Shown: positions 52,422 through 61,192 of the stretch, in pieces
Layout: every line of letters begins with the position of its first letter
Position numbering within the stretch: position 1 is the first letter of the stretch
Source of the DNA: Ectopseudomonas toyotomiensis
Lineage (GTDB): Bacteria; Pseudomonadota; Gammaproteobacteria; Pseudomonadales; Pseudomonadaceae
Direction of reading: 5' to 3'
Length of the DNA stretch: 64,000 bases
Assembly: GCF_900115695.1 (NCBI RefSeq)
Contig: NZ_FOXK01000007.1
Location: forward strand, 338,687 to 402,686
The notes under the pieces: generated by a model
What the model saw: only the letters and a program-made list of their open reading frames with translations
Database searches by the model: none
What the model was told of the DNA's origin: nothing
Made by a program: the position numbers and the translations under genes

Positions 52422-53306
52422 ATGAGCGAGATCCCCCTGACCAGTATCAGTAGACGCAGCATGTTGATGACGGCAGCAGCAGGCGTTGCCGCCGCCACGC
52501 TCCCCAGCTTAGCTGCGGCTGCGAAACAAACCGATATTGCCGGAGAGCAGAATGACGCTGCACGAACAGCGGAACTGCAAGGCAAGCGCGCCTTGGTCAC
52601 GGGCGCCTCGCGCGGGATCGGTGCAGGTATTGCTCTCGCTCTGGCTGACAGAGGCGCCGATGTCGCGATCACCTTTTTGAACTCGCCAGAGCGTGCCGCC
52701 GAAGTGGTTCGCATGATCGAGGCCAAAGGTCGGCGTGCCGTCGCCATTCGAGCCGACAGTGCGGACCCTGCTGCGGTACGGCGGTCGATCGAAGAGACGA
52801 TCGGCGGTCTTGGTGGGCTGGATGTTCTTGTCAACAACGTGGGCATCTCCAGAGACGGCACATTTGCGGAGATGAGCCTCGAAGACATCGATGCGCTGCT
52901 ACACGTAAACACACGAGCCGCCGTGCTCGCTTCCCAGGCAGCCCTGCCTCATCTGAAGCGGGGCGCGCGCATCATCACTATTGGCTCCTGCGTTGCCGAA
53001 CGCGTGCCTTTTCCCGGGTTGACCGTGTACTCGATGACGAAGTCCGCAATGCTGGCATTGACGCGAGGGCTTGCCCGCGATCTTGGCCCACAGGGGATCA
53101 CTGTCAACCTGGTACAACCTGGGCCGATCGACACCGACCAGAATCCAGCGAATGGCCCCTGGGCGGACATCAATCGACAGTTCACCGCACTGGGACGCTA
53201 TGGCACGCCAGCTGATATCGCCGCCGCCGTCACCTTCCTGGCGAGTCCGGCCGCCAGCTTCATGACTGGGTCTGTAATCACAGTGGATGCGGGCTTCAAT
53301 GCGTAA
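52422..53306 (+). CDS. SDR-family oxidoreductase with twin-arginine signal
   Basis: A 294-residue SDR with an unusual N-terminal extension. ISRRSMLMTAAAGVAAATLP is a Tat signal (S-R-R-x-x-L-M) ending LAAAA, predicting folded export to the periplasm. The SDR core starts RALVTGASRGIGAGIALALA, then DVLVNNVGISRDG, IGS Ser, and VYSMTKSAML (Y-x3-K). Periplasmic SDRs are uncommon because NAD(P) is cytoplasmic. ATG at 52422 follows GAGGAAA. Co-directional with the Gfo/Idh/MocA gene under a divergent LysR. Confidence 0.88.
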   Translation: MSEIPLTSISRRSMLMTAAAGVAAATLPSLAAAAKQTDIAGEQNDAARTAELQGKRALVTGASRGIGAGIALALADRGADVAITFLNSPERAAEVVRMIEAKGRRAVAIRADSADPAAVRRSIEETIGGLGGLDVLVNNVGISRDGTFAEMSLEDIDALLHVNTRAAVLASQAALPHLKRGARIITIGSCVAERVPFPGLTVYSMTKSAMLALTRGLARDLGPQGITVNLVQPGPIDTDQNPANGPWADINRQFTALGRYGTPADIAAAVTFLASPAASFMTGSVITVDAGFNA

Positions 53307-53667
53307 AGAGATGAGGGGCGGCAGGAGTCGAATCACCGCCGCCCCCGTTTCGGCTGGTATTGATAATGAAATCGGCGAGTAGGCCACGTGAGCGAGGACT
53401 TGAGGGTTTTGAGCTGGGTGGAAACTCATTTTTGGCGTGCGGTACCAAGTGCTGGAGCGATGAGCTCCAGAGCATCGAGGGTGTGCCCATTGGACTCGAA
53501 CACGCTCAAGCGGACTGTGCCGCCATCAGCTCGCTCCAGTCATCCATCCGCATGTTCAGATTAGAAAAGCTGGAGCTGCCCACCACGATTTGACAGTGAG
53601 GAAATAGCGTCTAGGTTGAAGATCGAGCCTAACGTGCTCGTCTTACTCACTTACAAGGAACGTTAAA
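53307..53667. other. 361-base gap, no confident gene
   Basis: Short frames exist on both strands (53360-53593 plus, 53296-53490 minus). None has a convincing ribosome site or family match. It precedes the ComEA-like gene; AAGGAACG lies just before that start. Confidence 0.5.
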
Positions 53668-53991
53668 ATGATGAAAATCTACCTTTCCTCCGTGCTATTC
53701 GCCGTTCTCACCTCCCTCTCCCTCGCTGCTTCGGCAGTAGAAACCTCGAAGACCGAACCAGCCAAGCCGGCCTCTGTGCAGGTTGCCCAGGCGGTCACCG
53801 TCAATCTGAATACCGCTGATGCCGAGACTCTCCAGCGCGAGTTGGCGGGTATCGGAGCAACCAAGGCGCAGGCAATCGTGGCTTATCGTGAGGTTCACGG
53901 TAACTTCGCTTCGGTTGACGAGTTGCTTGAGGTCAAAGGTATCGGTGAGGCGACTCTGGATAAGAATCGCGACAAACTCATGGTTGATTGA
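53668..53991 (+). CDS. ComEA-like helix-hairpin-helix DNA-binding protein
   Basis: A 107-residue protein. A Sec signal peptide (MMKIYLSSVLFAVLTSLSLA, cleavage near ASA) is followed by a linker and a single ComEA helix-hairpin-helix pair: VNLNTADAETLQRELAGIGA and ASVDELLEVKGIGEATLDK. Such proteins bind DNA in the periplasm, typically in natural transformation. ATG at 53668 after AAGGAACG. Strong terminator 24 bases after the stop. Confidence 0.92.
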   Translation: MMKIYLSSVLFAVLTSLSLAASAVETSKTEPAKPASVQVAQAVTVNLNTADAETLQRELAGIGATKAQAIVAYREVHGNFASVDELLEVKGIGEATLDKNRDKLMVD

Positions 53992-54014
53992 CGCCTGTAG
54001 CTGTCGTTACCACC

Positions 54015-54038
54015 AAGGCCGGTCGTTGACCGGCCTTT
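54015..54038 (+). terminator. intrinsic terminator
   Basis: Stem AAGGCCGGTC / GACCGGCCTT with GTT loop, followed by TTCGTTTT. It separates the ComEA-like gene from recC. Confidence 0.88.
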
Positions 54039-54152
54039 TCGTTTTGGGTCGGTCTCAAATGCTTCAGGTCGCTTGTGACATAGCCGTTGATGACGCACCT
54101 TGTCGTCAAATGCTGGCAAACTTGCGCTTCGATTTTCGACAGGAGTCAGTCG

Positions 54153-57100
54153 ATGCCCGCCAGCCCGGAGCTGTCCCCCGGCCTTATCGTCATTCACGGC
54201 AATCACCTCGAAGAGCTGCGTGCGCTGGCGGTGCAGTGGATGCGGCGCTATCCATTGCGGCCGCTGGAGAATGAGGTACTGCTGGTGCAGAGCAACGGCA
54301 TCGCCCAGTGGCTCAAGCTGGCGTTGGCCGAGCGTGACGGCTGTGGCATCGCGGCGGCGCTGGACGTTGACCTGCCGGCGCGCTTTCTCTGGCAGGCGTA
54401 CCGCAACGTCTTAGGCAAGGACGCGATTCCACAGCAGTCGCCCCTGGATAAGGCGCCGCTGACCTGGCGCCTGATGCGCCTGTTGCCGGGCCTGCTGGCC
54501 GAGGAGGCGTTTGCGCCCTTGCGCCGCTTTCTCGCCGATGATCAGGATCTGCGCAAGCGCCACCAACTGGCCGAGCGCCTGGCCGATCTGTTCGACCAGT
54601 ACCAGGTCTACCGCGCCGACTGGCTGGCTGACTGGGCGGCGGGGCAGGATCGCCTGCGTACCTCGCGCGGCGGCGAAAGGGTGCTGGAGGGCGACTCCCG
54701 TTGGCAACCCGCGCTGTGGCGCGCCTTGCTCGCGGACGTTGGCGAGCAGCATCTGGCCGAGAGCCGCGCCGGCGTGCATCCGCGTTTCGTCGCTCGAATG
54801 GGCGAACTGGATGCAGCGCCGCCCGGACTGCCGCGGCGCATCACCGTTTTCGGAATCTCTTCGTTGCCGGCCCAGGTGCTGGAAGCGCTGGCGGCCATGG
54901 CGCGTTTCAGCCAGGTCATGCTCTACGTGCACAACCCCTGTCAGCACCACTGGGGCGATATCGTCGAAGACAAGGATCTGCTGCGCCACGAATACCGCCG
55001 TCAGCAGCGCAAGGGCAAACCAAGCGCCCAGATCGGTCTGTTCGAGCAGGAGGACATGCACCAGCACGGGCAGCCGCTGCTCGCTGCCTGGGGCAAGCAG
55101 GGGCGCGACTATATCAACCTGCTGGATCAGTACGACGAGCCGCAGCGTTACCGCGAGCAGTTCGACCGTATCGACCTGTTCAGCCCGGCCAGTGAGGACA
55201 GCCTGCTCGGCCAGTTGCAGAACGACATCCTCGACCTGCGCCCGCTGGCGGAAACACGCAGCACCTGGCCACCCGTCGACCCCGCCAAAGATCATTCGCT
55301 GCGCTTTCATATCGCCCACAGTGCTCAGCGCGAAGTGGAAATTCTCCACGATCAGCTGCTGGCCAGTTTCAGCGAGGACGCCACGCTAAGGCCGCGCGAC
55401 GTGATCGTCATGGTGCCGGACGTCAATGCCTACGCACCGCATATCCAGGCCGTATTCGGCCAGTTCGCCAGCGACGACCCGCGCTTCATTCCATTCACCC
55501 TGGCCGACCAGGGGCTGCGCGGCAAGGAGCCGATGATCATCGCGCTGGAACACTTGTTGCGCCTGCCGGACAGCCGCTTCAGCGTCAGTGAAGTTCTCGA
55601 TCTGTTGGATGTCGCCGCGTTGCGTCAGCGCTTCGCCATCGCCGAGGATCAGCTGCCTACGTTGCGCCGCTGGTTGGAGGGCGCCGGTGTGCGCTGGGGG
55701 CTGGATTCGAGCCAGCGGCAGTCGCTGGGCCTGGGCGAGAACCTGGAGCAGAACACCTGGCGCTTCGGCCTGCGGCGCATGCTGCTGGGCTACGCAGTGG
55801 GTTCGGGCGACGCCTTCGCCGGCATCGAGCCGTACGACGAGATTGGCGGGCTCGATGCTGCGCTGATCGGCCCGGTGACGCATCTGTTGGAAAGCCTCGA
55901 CCGGCATCTGCAGCAGCTGCGCGAGCCGGTCACGCCGGTTCAGTGGGGCGAACGCCTGCGCAGTTTGCTCGACGACTTCTTTCAGCCGCAGAACGACCGT
56001 GAAGAGGTACTGACGACCCAACTGTTCGATGCACTGGATGCCTGGCTGGAGCTGTGCGAGGCCGCGACGCTGGAAGAAGCGCTGACCCTTCCGGTGTTGC
56101 GCGAAGCCTGGCTGGGCGGGCTCGATCAGGGAAGGCTGAGCCAGCGTTTTCTCGCCGGTGCGGTGAATTTCTGCACCCTGATGCCGATGCGCGCGATCCC
56201 GTTCCGCCAGGTCTGCCTGCTGGGCATGAACGATGGCGACTATCCGCGCAGTCAGGCGCCGCTGGATTTCGACCTGATGGCTGGCGACTACCGCCCCGGT
56301 GACCGTTCGCGTCGTGAGGATGACCGCTATCTGCTGCTGGAAGCCTTGTTGGCAGCGCGCGATCGCCTCTATATCAGCTGGGTAGGGCGCAGCATTCGCG
56401 ACAACAGCGAGCGACCGCCGTCCGTGCTGGTCGGCCAACTGCGCGACCATCTGTCCAGTGCCTGGACGCTGGCCGGTGGCGGCGACCTGCTGCACGGCCT
56501 GACCACCGAACATCCCTTGCAGCCGTTCAGTCGCCGCTACTTCGATGGTCAGGCGCAGTTGTTCAGTTATGCCCACGAATGGGCCGCGCTGTATGGCCAG
56601 GCCGCGGTGGGCGAGAGCACGGTGCCACTGCCGGCCTGGGAGGACGGACAGCAGCTCACGCCTGAGCTGTTGCAGTCCTTCCTGCGTGATCCGGTGAAAT
56701 GCTTCTTCACCCGTCGCCTCAAGGTGTTTCTCGACGAAGAGGAGCAGGCGCAGCTCGACAGCGAGCCATTTGCCCTCGACGGCCTGCAGCGCTACCAGCT
56801 GCAGGAAACCTTGCTCAAGGCGGCGGTCGCAGACGAGGGGGATAGTGAAGATGCGCTGAGGGCGGCAGCTGATCGTCTGCAACGTAGCGGTGTGCTGCCG
56901 CTGGCCGGTTTCGGCGAGCAGTATCGCAACGCCTTGCTGGAGCCTTTGCCGGCGCAATTGCGGCGTTATCAGGGGCTCTGCCTGTGCTGGCCGAACCTGG
57001 TGGAGTCGCCGCTGCGCCTGTTGTTCAGCGCAGCCGGTGTTGAACTCGATGGCTGGCTCGCCGGACTGCGGCAGAAGGCCGATGGCAGTCTGGCGCGCCT

Positions 57101-57566
57101 GGAGCTGCTGCCGGGCGCACTGCACAAGGACAAGAGCTGGAAGTGGCATCGCTTGCTGCGGCCCTATGCGCTGCACGTCATAGCCGCGGCCTGCGGTGTG
57201 CCGCTGACCACCTTGTTGGTCGGCGAGGATCGCAGCCTGGCGTTCGAACCTGTACCGGCCGAGCATGCCGCGCGCGTTCTGACTACTTGGCTGGAAGCCT
57301 GGAACGCCGGCATGCAGACGCCTCTGCCGGTCGCCCTGAGAACCTCGCTGGCCTGGCTGCAGGACAGCAACGAGGACAAGGCTCGTAGCGTATACGAGGG
57401 CAGCTACAACCTCTCCGGTGAAGTCCAGGGCAGTGCCAGCCTGGCGAGGCAGTTCCCGGACTACACCGTACTCACCGCCGATGGTCAGTTTCCGGCATGG
57501 AGCGAACGGCTCTACCAGCCGCTGCTTGATAGCAACCCCCAGGCGCTTGAGGAGGACGCAGCATGA
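54153..57566 (+). CDS. recC: exodeoxyribonuclease V subunit gamma (RecC)
   Basis: A 1137-residue RecC. It opens SPGLIVIHGNHLEELRALAV, then LPLENEVLLVQSNGIAQWLK-type start of the inactive helicase-like domain; RISQRFLAGAVNFCTLMPMR-like and RREDDRYLLLEALLAARDRLYISW near residue 720 are typical. RecC binds RecB and RecD and recognises Chi; family knowledge. ATG at 54153 is preceded by AGGAG; the longer frame to 54087 is out of family range. Overlaps recB by four bases. Confidence 0.95.
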   Translation: MPASPELSPGLIVIHGNHLEELRALAVQWMRRYPLRPLENEVLLVQSNGIAQWLKLALAERDGCGIAAALDVDLPARFLWQAYRNVLGKDAIPQQSPLDKAPLTWRLMRLLPGLLAEEAFAPLRRFLADDQDLRKRHQLAERLADLFDQYQVYRADWLADWAAGQDRLRTSRGGERVLEGDSRWQPALWRALLADVGEQHLAESRAGVHPRFVARMGELDAAPPGLPRRITVFGISSLPAQVLEALAAMARFSQVMLYVHNPCQHHWGDIVEDKDLLRHEYRRQQRKGKPSAQIGLFEQEDMHQHGQPLLAAWGKQGRDYINLLDQYDEPQRYREQFDRIDLFSPASEDSLLGQLQNDILDLRPLAETRSTWPPVDPAKDHSLRFHIAHSAQREVEILHDQLLASFSEDATLRPRDVIVMVPDVNAYAPHIQAVFGQFASDDPRFIPFTLADQGLRGKEPMIIALEHLLRLPDSRFSVSEVLDLLDVAALRQRFAIAEDQLPTLRRWLEGAGVRWGLDSSQRQSLGLGENLEQNTWRFGLRRMLLGYAVGSGDAFAGIEPYDEIGGLDAALIGPVTHLLESLDRHLQQLREPVTPVQWGERLRSLLDDFFQPQNDREEVLTTQLFDALDAWLELCEAATLEEALTLPVLREAWLGGLDQGRLSQRFLAGAVNFCTLMPMRAIPFRQVCLLGMNDGDYPRSQAPLDFDLMAGDYRPGDRSRREDDRYLLLEALLAARDRLYISWVGRSIRDNSERPPSVLVGQLRDHLSSAWTLAGGGDLLHGLTTEHPLQPFSRRYFDGQAQLFSYAHEWAALYGQAAVGESTVPLPAWEDGQQLTPELLQSFLRDPVKCFFTRRLKVFLDEEEQAQLDSEPFALDGLQRYQLQETLLKAAVADEGDSEDALRAAADRLQRSGVLPLAGFGEQYRNALLEPLPAQLRRYQGLCLCWPNLVESPLRLLFSAAGVELDGWLAGLRQKADGSLARLELLPGALHKDKSWKWHRLLRPYALHVIAAACGVPLTTLLVGEDRSLAFEPVPAEHAARVLTTWLEAWNAGMQTPLPVALRTSLAWLQDSNEDKARSVYEGSYNLSGEVQGSASLARQFPDYTVLTADGQFPAWSERLYQPLLDSNPQALEEDAA

Positions 57567-60500
57567 ACCAACAGCGCCCTCTGGCCTTGACGTTTCCCCT
57601 GCACGGCAGCCGCTTGATCGAGGCCAGCGCCGGCACGGGCAAGACCTTCACCATTTCTGCACTCTACCTGCGGCTGATTCTCGGCCATGGTGGCGGCGCC
57701 GCGTTTCGCGAGCCCCTGCTGCCGCCGCAGATTCTGGTGGTGACCTTCACCGACGCGGCCACCCGCGAATTGCGCGACCGGATTCGCGCGCGCCTGGTCG
57801 AAGCCGCGACCGTATTTCGTGGCGATGCCCAAGGCGATGACCTGCTGCGCGAGCTGCGCAGTGATTTCACGCAAACGCAGTGGGACGAATGTGCCCGCCG
57901 CCTTGAGCTGGCGGCGCAGTGGATGGACGAGGCTGCGGTGTCCACCATCCACGGCTGGTGCCAACGCATGCTGCGCGAGCATGCCTTCGACAGCGGCAGC
58001 CTGTTCAGCCAGACCCTGGAAACTGACCACAGCGAGCTACTGGCCGAGGTGGTGCGCGACTACTGGCGTCAACACTGCTATCCGTTGCAGGGCGCGGCGT
58101 TGCAATGGGTGGCAAGTGTCTGGGGAGCCCCCGTCGGCCTGGGCGCCAGGCTGCGTCCTCTGCTGGGAGAGGGCAGTGAAGGCACGACGCAAGCGCTGGG
58201 CGAACTGCTCAATGGTGCGCTGCTGCAGCGCGAGCAGGCATTGGCCGAACTCAAGTCGCCCTGGCTGGCCTGGGCCGATGAGCTGCAGCTATTGCTGGAT
58301 GCGGCGGTGGCGGCCAAGCAGGTGGACGGCAAGAAAATCCAGGCGCGCTTTTACAACCCCTGGCTGGCCAAGTTACGCGAGTGGGCTGGCGGCGAAGAGT
58401 CGCGTCTCGACCTGGGTACCGGCTTCACCCGCCTGACCCCCGAAGGCCTGGCCGAAGCCTGGAAGGGCGAAGCGCCTGATCATCCCGCGCTGCACGCCAT
58501 GGCTTTGCTCAAGGCGCAACTCGATGCGCTGCCTGATCCCGCTGATGCGGCTTTGCGCCACGCGGCGGCCTGGGTTCGCCAGCGCTTCGATTGGGAGAAA
58601 CGCCAGCGCGCGGAGATGGGCTTCGATGACATGCTTGTGCGCCTGGACACTGCCCTGCAAGGCAGCAACGGCCCGCGCCTGGCCGAAGTGATCCGCCGCC
58701 AGTTTCCGGTGGCGATGATCGACGAGTTCCAGGACACCGACCCGCTGCAGTACCGCATCTTCGATACGCTCTACGAAGTCGAGGTTAATCGCGACGACTG
58801 TGGCCTGTTCATGATCGGCGATCCCAAGCAGGCCATCTATTCCTTCCGCGGCGCTGACATTCATACCTACCTGCGCGCGCGCCGGGCGACGTTGGGTCGG
58901 CACTACAATCTGGAGAAGAACTTCCGCTCCAGTCAGGCCATGGTCGATGCCGTCAACGGCGTGTTCCTGCGGTCCGAGCAGCGTGACGGCGGCGAGGGGG
59001 CGTTTCTGCTGCGCGATGATCTGCCTTTTATCGAGGTGGGCGCGCAGGGTCGAGGCGAAGTCTGGAGCGTCGAGGGGCAGGCGCAACCCGCCCTGATGCT
59101 GTGGCATCTGGAGAGTGACGAGCCAGTTGCCAAGGGTGCCTATCTGGATGCCATGGCGGTCGGTGCGGCCAGCGAGATCGTGCGTCTGCTGGATCTTGGC
59201 CAGCGCGGACAGGCAGGTTTCATCAAGGACGAGGTACTGAATACTCTGCGCCCCAACGATATCGCCGTGTTGGTGCGTGATTTCAACGAGGCGCAGGCCA
59301 TTCGCGGCGAGCTGGCTGCGCGCGGCGTGCGCAGCGTCTATCTCTCCGACAAGGATTCGGTGTTCGCCGCCCAGGAGGCACGCGATCTGTTGCTGTGGCT
59401 GCGTGCCTGCGCCGAGCCGGATCAGGATCGCCCGCTGCGTGCGGCGCTGGCCAGTGCGACGCTGGGGCTGGCGCTGAGCGAACTGGAGCAACTCAACCTC
59501 GACGAGCGCACCTGGGAACGCCGGGTCATGCAGTTTCGCGACTACCGCCAGCGCTGGCAGCGCCAGGGTGTGCTGCCGATGCTGCGCCAGTTGCTGCAGG
59601 ACTTCGACCTGCCGCAGCGGTTGATGGGACGTGACGATGGCGAGCGGGTATTGACCAACCTGTTGCATCTGGCCGAGCTGCTGCAACAGGCCGCCGCTGA
59701 ACTCGACGGCGAACTGGCGCTGATTCGTCACCTCGGCGAGCTACTGGCCGGTGAGGGACAGGCTGCCGATGAGCAGGTGCTGCGCCTGGAGAGCGACGAG
59801 GCGCTGGTGCGCGTGGTGACCATCCATAAATCCAAGGGGCTGGAGTACCCCCTGGTGTTCCTGCCGTTTATCTGCGCCTTCCGTCCGGTAGATGACAAGA
59901 AACCGCTGCAGATTCATGACGGCGAGCGCCGCCGCCTGGTGCTCAAGGCCGATGGCGACAGCCTGGAGCGCGCCGAGCGCGAGCGTCTGGGTGAAGATCT
60001 GCGTCTGCTCTACGTGGCGTTGACCCGTGCCCGGCATGCCTGCTGGCTGGGCGTGGCGGATCTGAAGATCGGCAACGGCAAGAAGTCGCGCCTGCATGAG
60101 TCGGCCCTGGGCTATCTGCTAGGTGGCGGCGAGCCTCTGATGGCTAGTGCCGGGCTTGCTGATTGGCTCGCGCCATTTGTCGACGGGCTCGAAAGTGCAG
60201 TGGCGCCGGTTCCGCCGGCCAGCGAGCAGCGCTACCGCATGCTTGAGGAGCGGCAGTTCGAGCCGAGCTGGCGCACGCCGGCGCGGCGCGCTGCCGAGCA
60301 CTGGTGGATCGCCTCTTACAGTGCACTGCGTCTGGACGAGGACGCACCCAGTCAGGTCAGTCGTCATGAAGACACCGCGCCCGACAGCCCGGCGATGCAG
60401 AACGCCATCGACGATGAGGATCCGCTGCAGGCCCTGCCGCCGCTGCCGGCATCCGCTCAGGGGCTGCATCGCTTCCCGCGTGGGCCGAATCCCGGCACCT

Positions 60501-61192
60501 TCCTTCATGGTCTGCTGGAAATGGCGGCGCAGGAAGGCTTCGCCACCCTGGCGCAGGATCCGCCGAGGCTGCACGAGGCGCTTGCCAGGCGCTGCCAGCG
60601 TCGCGGTCTGCAAAGCTGGATCGATCCGCTACAGCACTGGCTACTTGCGCTGCTGACCCAGCCGCTCCCGTTGGATGGCACGGATACTGTCGTGCTGGCG
60701 CAACTGACACAGTATCAGCCCGAGCTGGAGTTCTGGTTCGAAGCGCGTGGGGTAGATGTCAGGTTGCTGGATCAGTGGGTGCAGCAGTGCGAGTTGCCGG
60801 GCCTCGCCAGGCAGCCACTGCGTGCCGATACCCTCAACGGCATGTTCAAGGGCTTCATCGATCTGGTATTCGAACATCAGGGGCGTTACTACGTGGCGGA
60901 TTACAAGTCCAACTGGCTCGGTAGCGACGACGGTGCCTACACCCGTGAAGCGATGGAGTTCGCCATCGCCAGCCACCGCTATGACCTGCAATACGTGCTC
61001 TATGTGCTGGCGCTGCATCGTCAGCTGCGTCTGCGCTTACCGGATTACGACTACGACCGGCATTTGGGCGGCGCGCTGTACCTGTTCCTGCGTGCGCCGC
61101 AGCAAGGCGCCTACCTGGCGCGACCGCCGCGCGAGTTGATCGAACGCCTGGATGTGCTGTTCATGGGCGAAGCAGAGGAGGGCGCAGCATGA
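57563..61192 (+). CDS. recB: exodeoxyribonuclease V subunit beta (RecB)
   Basis: A 1209-residue RecB, helicase plus nuclease. SF1A motor: Walker A EASAGTGKTFT (~20-30), MIDEFQDTDPLQYRIF, GDPKQAIYSFRGADIHTY, HKSKGLEYPLVFLPF, YVALTRARHACWLG. C-terminal nuclease: FIDLVFEHQGRYYVADYKSNW (D...D-Y-K), the active Asp, Asp and Lys. ATG overlaps the recC stop by four bases. Fully intact. It repairs double-strand breaks and degrades unprotected linear DNA. Confidence 0.97.
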   Translation: MNQQRPLALTFPLHGSRLIEASAGTGKTFTISALYLRLILGHGGGAAFREPLLPPQILVVTFTDAATRELRDRIRARLVEAATVFRGDAQGDDLLRELRSDFTQTQWDECARRLELAAQWMDEAAVSTIHGWCQRMLREHAFDSGSLFSQTLETDHSELLAEVVRDYWRQHCYPLQGAALQWVASVWGAPVGLGARLRPLLGEGSEGTTQALGELLNGALLQREQALAELKSPWLAWADELQLLLDAAVAAKQVDGKKIQARFYNPWLAKLREWAGGEESRLDLGTGFTRLTPEGLAEAWKGEAPDHPALHAMALLKAQLDALPDPADAALRHAAAWVRQRFDWEKRQRAEMGFDDMLVRLDTALQGSNGPRLAEVIRRQFPVAMIDEFQDTDPLQYRIFDTLYEVEVNRDDCGLFMIGDPKQAIYSFRGADIHTYLRARRATLGRHYNLEKNFRSSQAMVDAVNGVFLRSEQRDGGEGAFLLRDDLPFIEVGAQGRGEVWSVEGQAQPALMLWHLESDEPVAKGAYLDAMAVGAASEIVRLLDLGQRGQAGFIKDEVLNTLRPNDIAVLVRDFNEAQAIRGELAARGVRSVYLSDKDSVFAAQEARDLLLWLRACAEPDQDRPLRAALASATLGLALSELEQLNLDERTWERRVMQFRDYRQRWQRQGVLPMLRQLLQDFDLPQRLMGRDDGERVLTNLLHLAELLQQAAAELDGELALIRHLGELLAGEGQAADEQVLRLESDEALVRVVTIHKSKGLEYPLVFLPFICAFRPVDDKKPLQIHDGERRRLVLKADGDSLERAERERLGEDLRLLYVALTRARHACWLGVADLKIGNGKKSRLHESALGYLLGGGEPLMASAGLADWLAPFVDGLESAVAPVPPASEQRYRMLEERQFEPSWRTPARRAAEHWWIASYSALRLDEDAPSQVSRHEDTAPDSPAMQNAIDDEDPLQALPPLPASAQGLHRFPRGPNPGTFLHGLLEMAAQEGFATLAQDPPRLHEALARRCQRRGLQSWIDPLQHWLLALLTQPLPLDGTDTVVLAQLTQYQPELEFWFEARGVDVRLLDQWVQQCELPGLARQPLRADTLNGMFKGFIDLVFEHQGRYYVADYKSNWLGSDDGAYTREAMEFAIASHRYDLQYVLYVLALHRQLRLRLPDYDYDRHLGGALYLFLRAPQQGAYLARPPRELIERLDVLFMGEAEEGAA

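Noticed and set aside
53296..53593. Small genes before the ComEA-like gene
   Set aside because: Frames on both strands overlap, without ribosome site or domain evidence.
55386..57266. 626-residue ORF antisense to recC
   Set aside because: Shadow of high-GC recC: no ribosome site, no family motifs, and recC on the other strand is fully supported.
58373..59731. 452-residue ORF antisense to recB
   Set aside because: Shadow of recB codon use.
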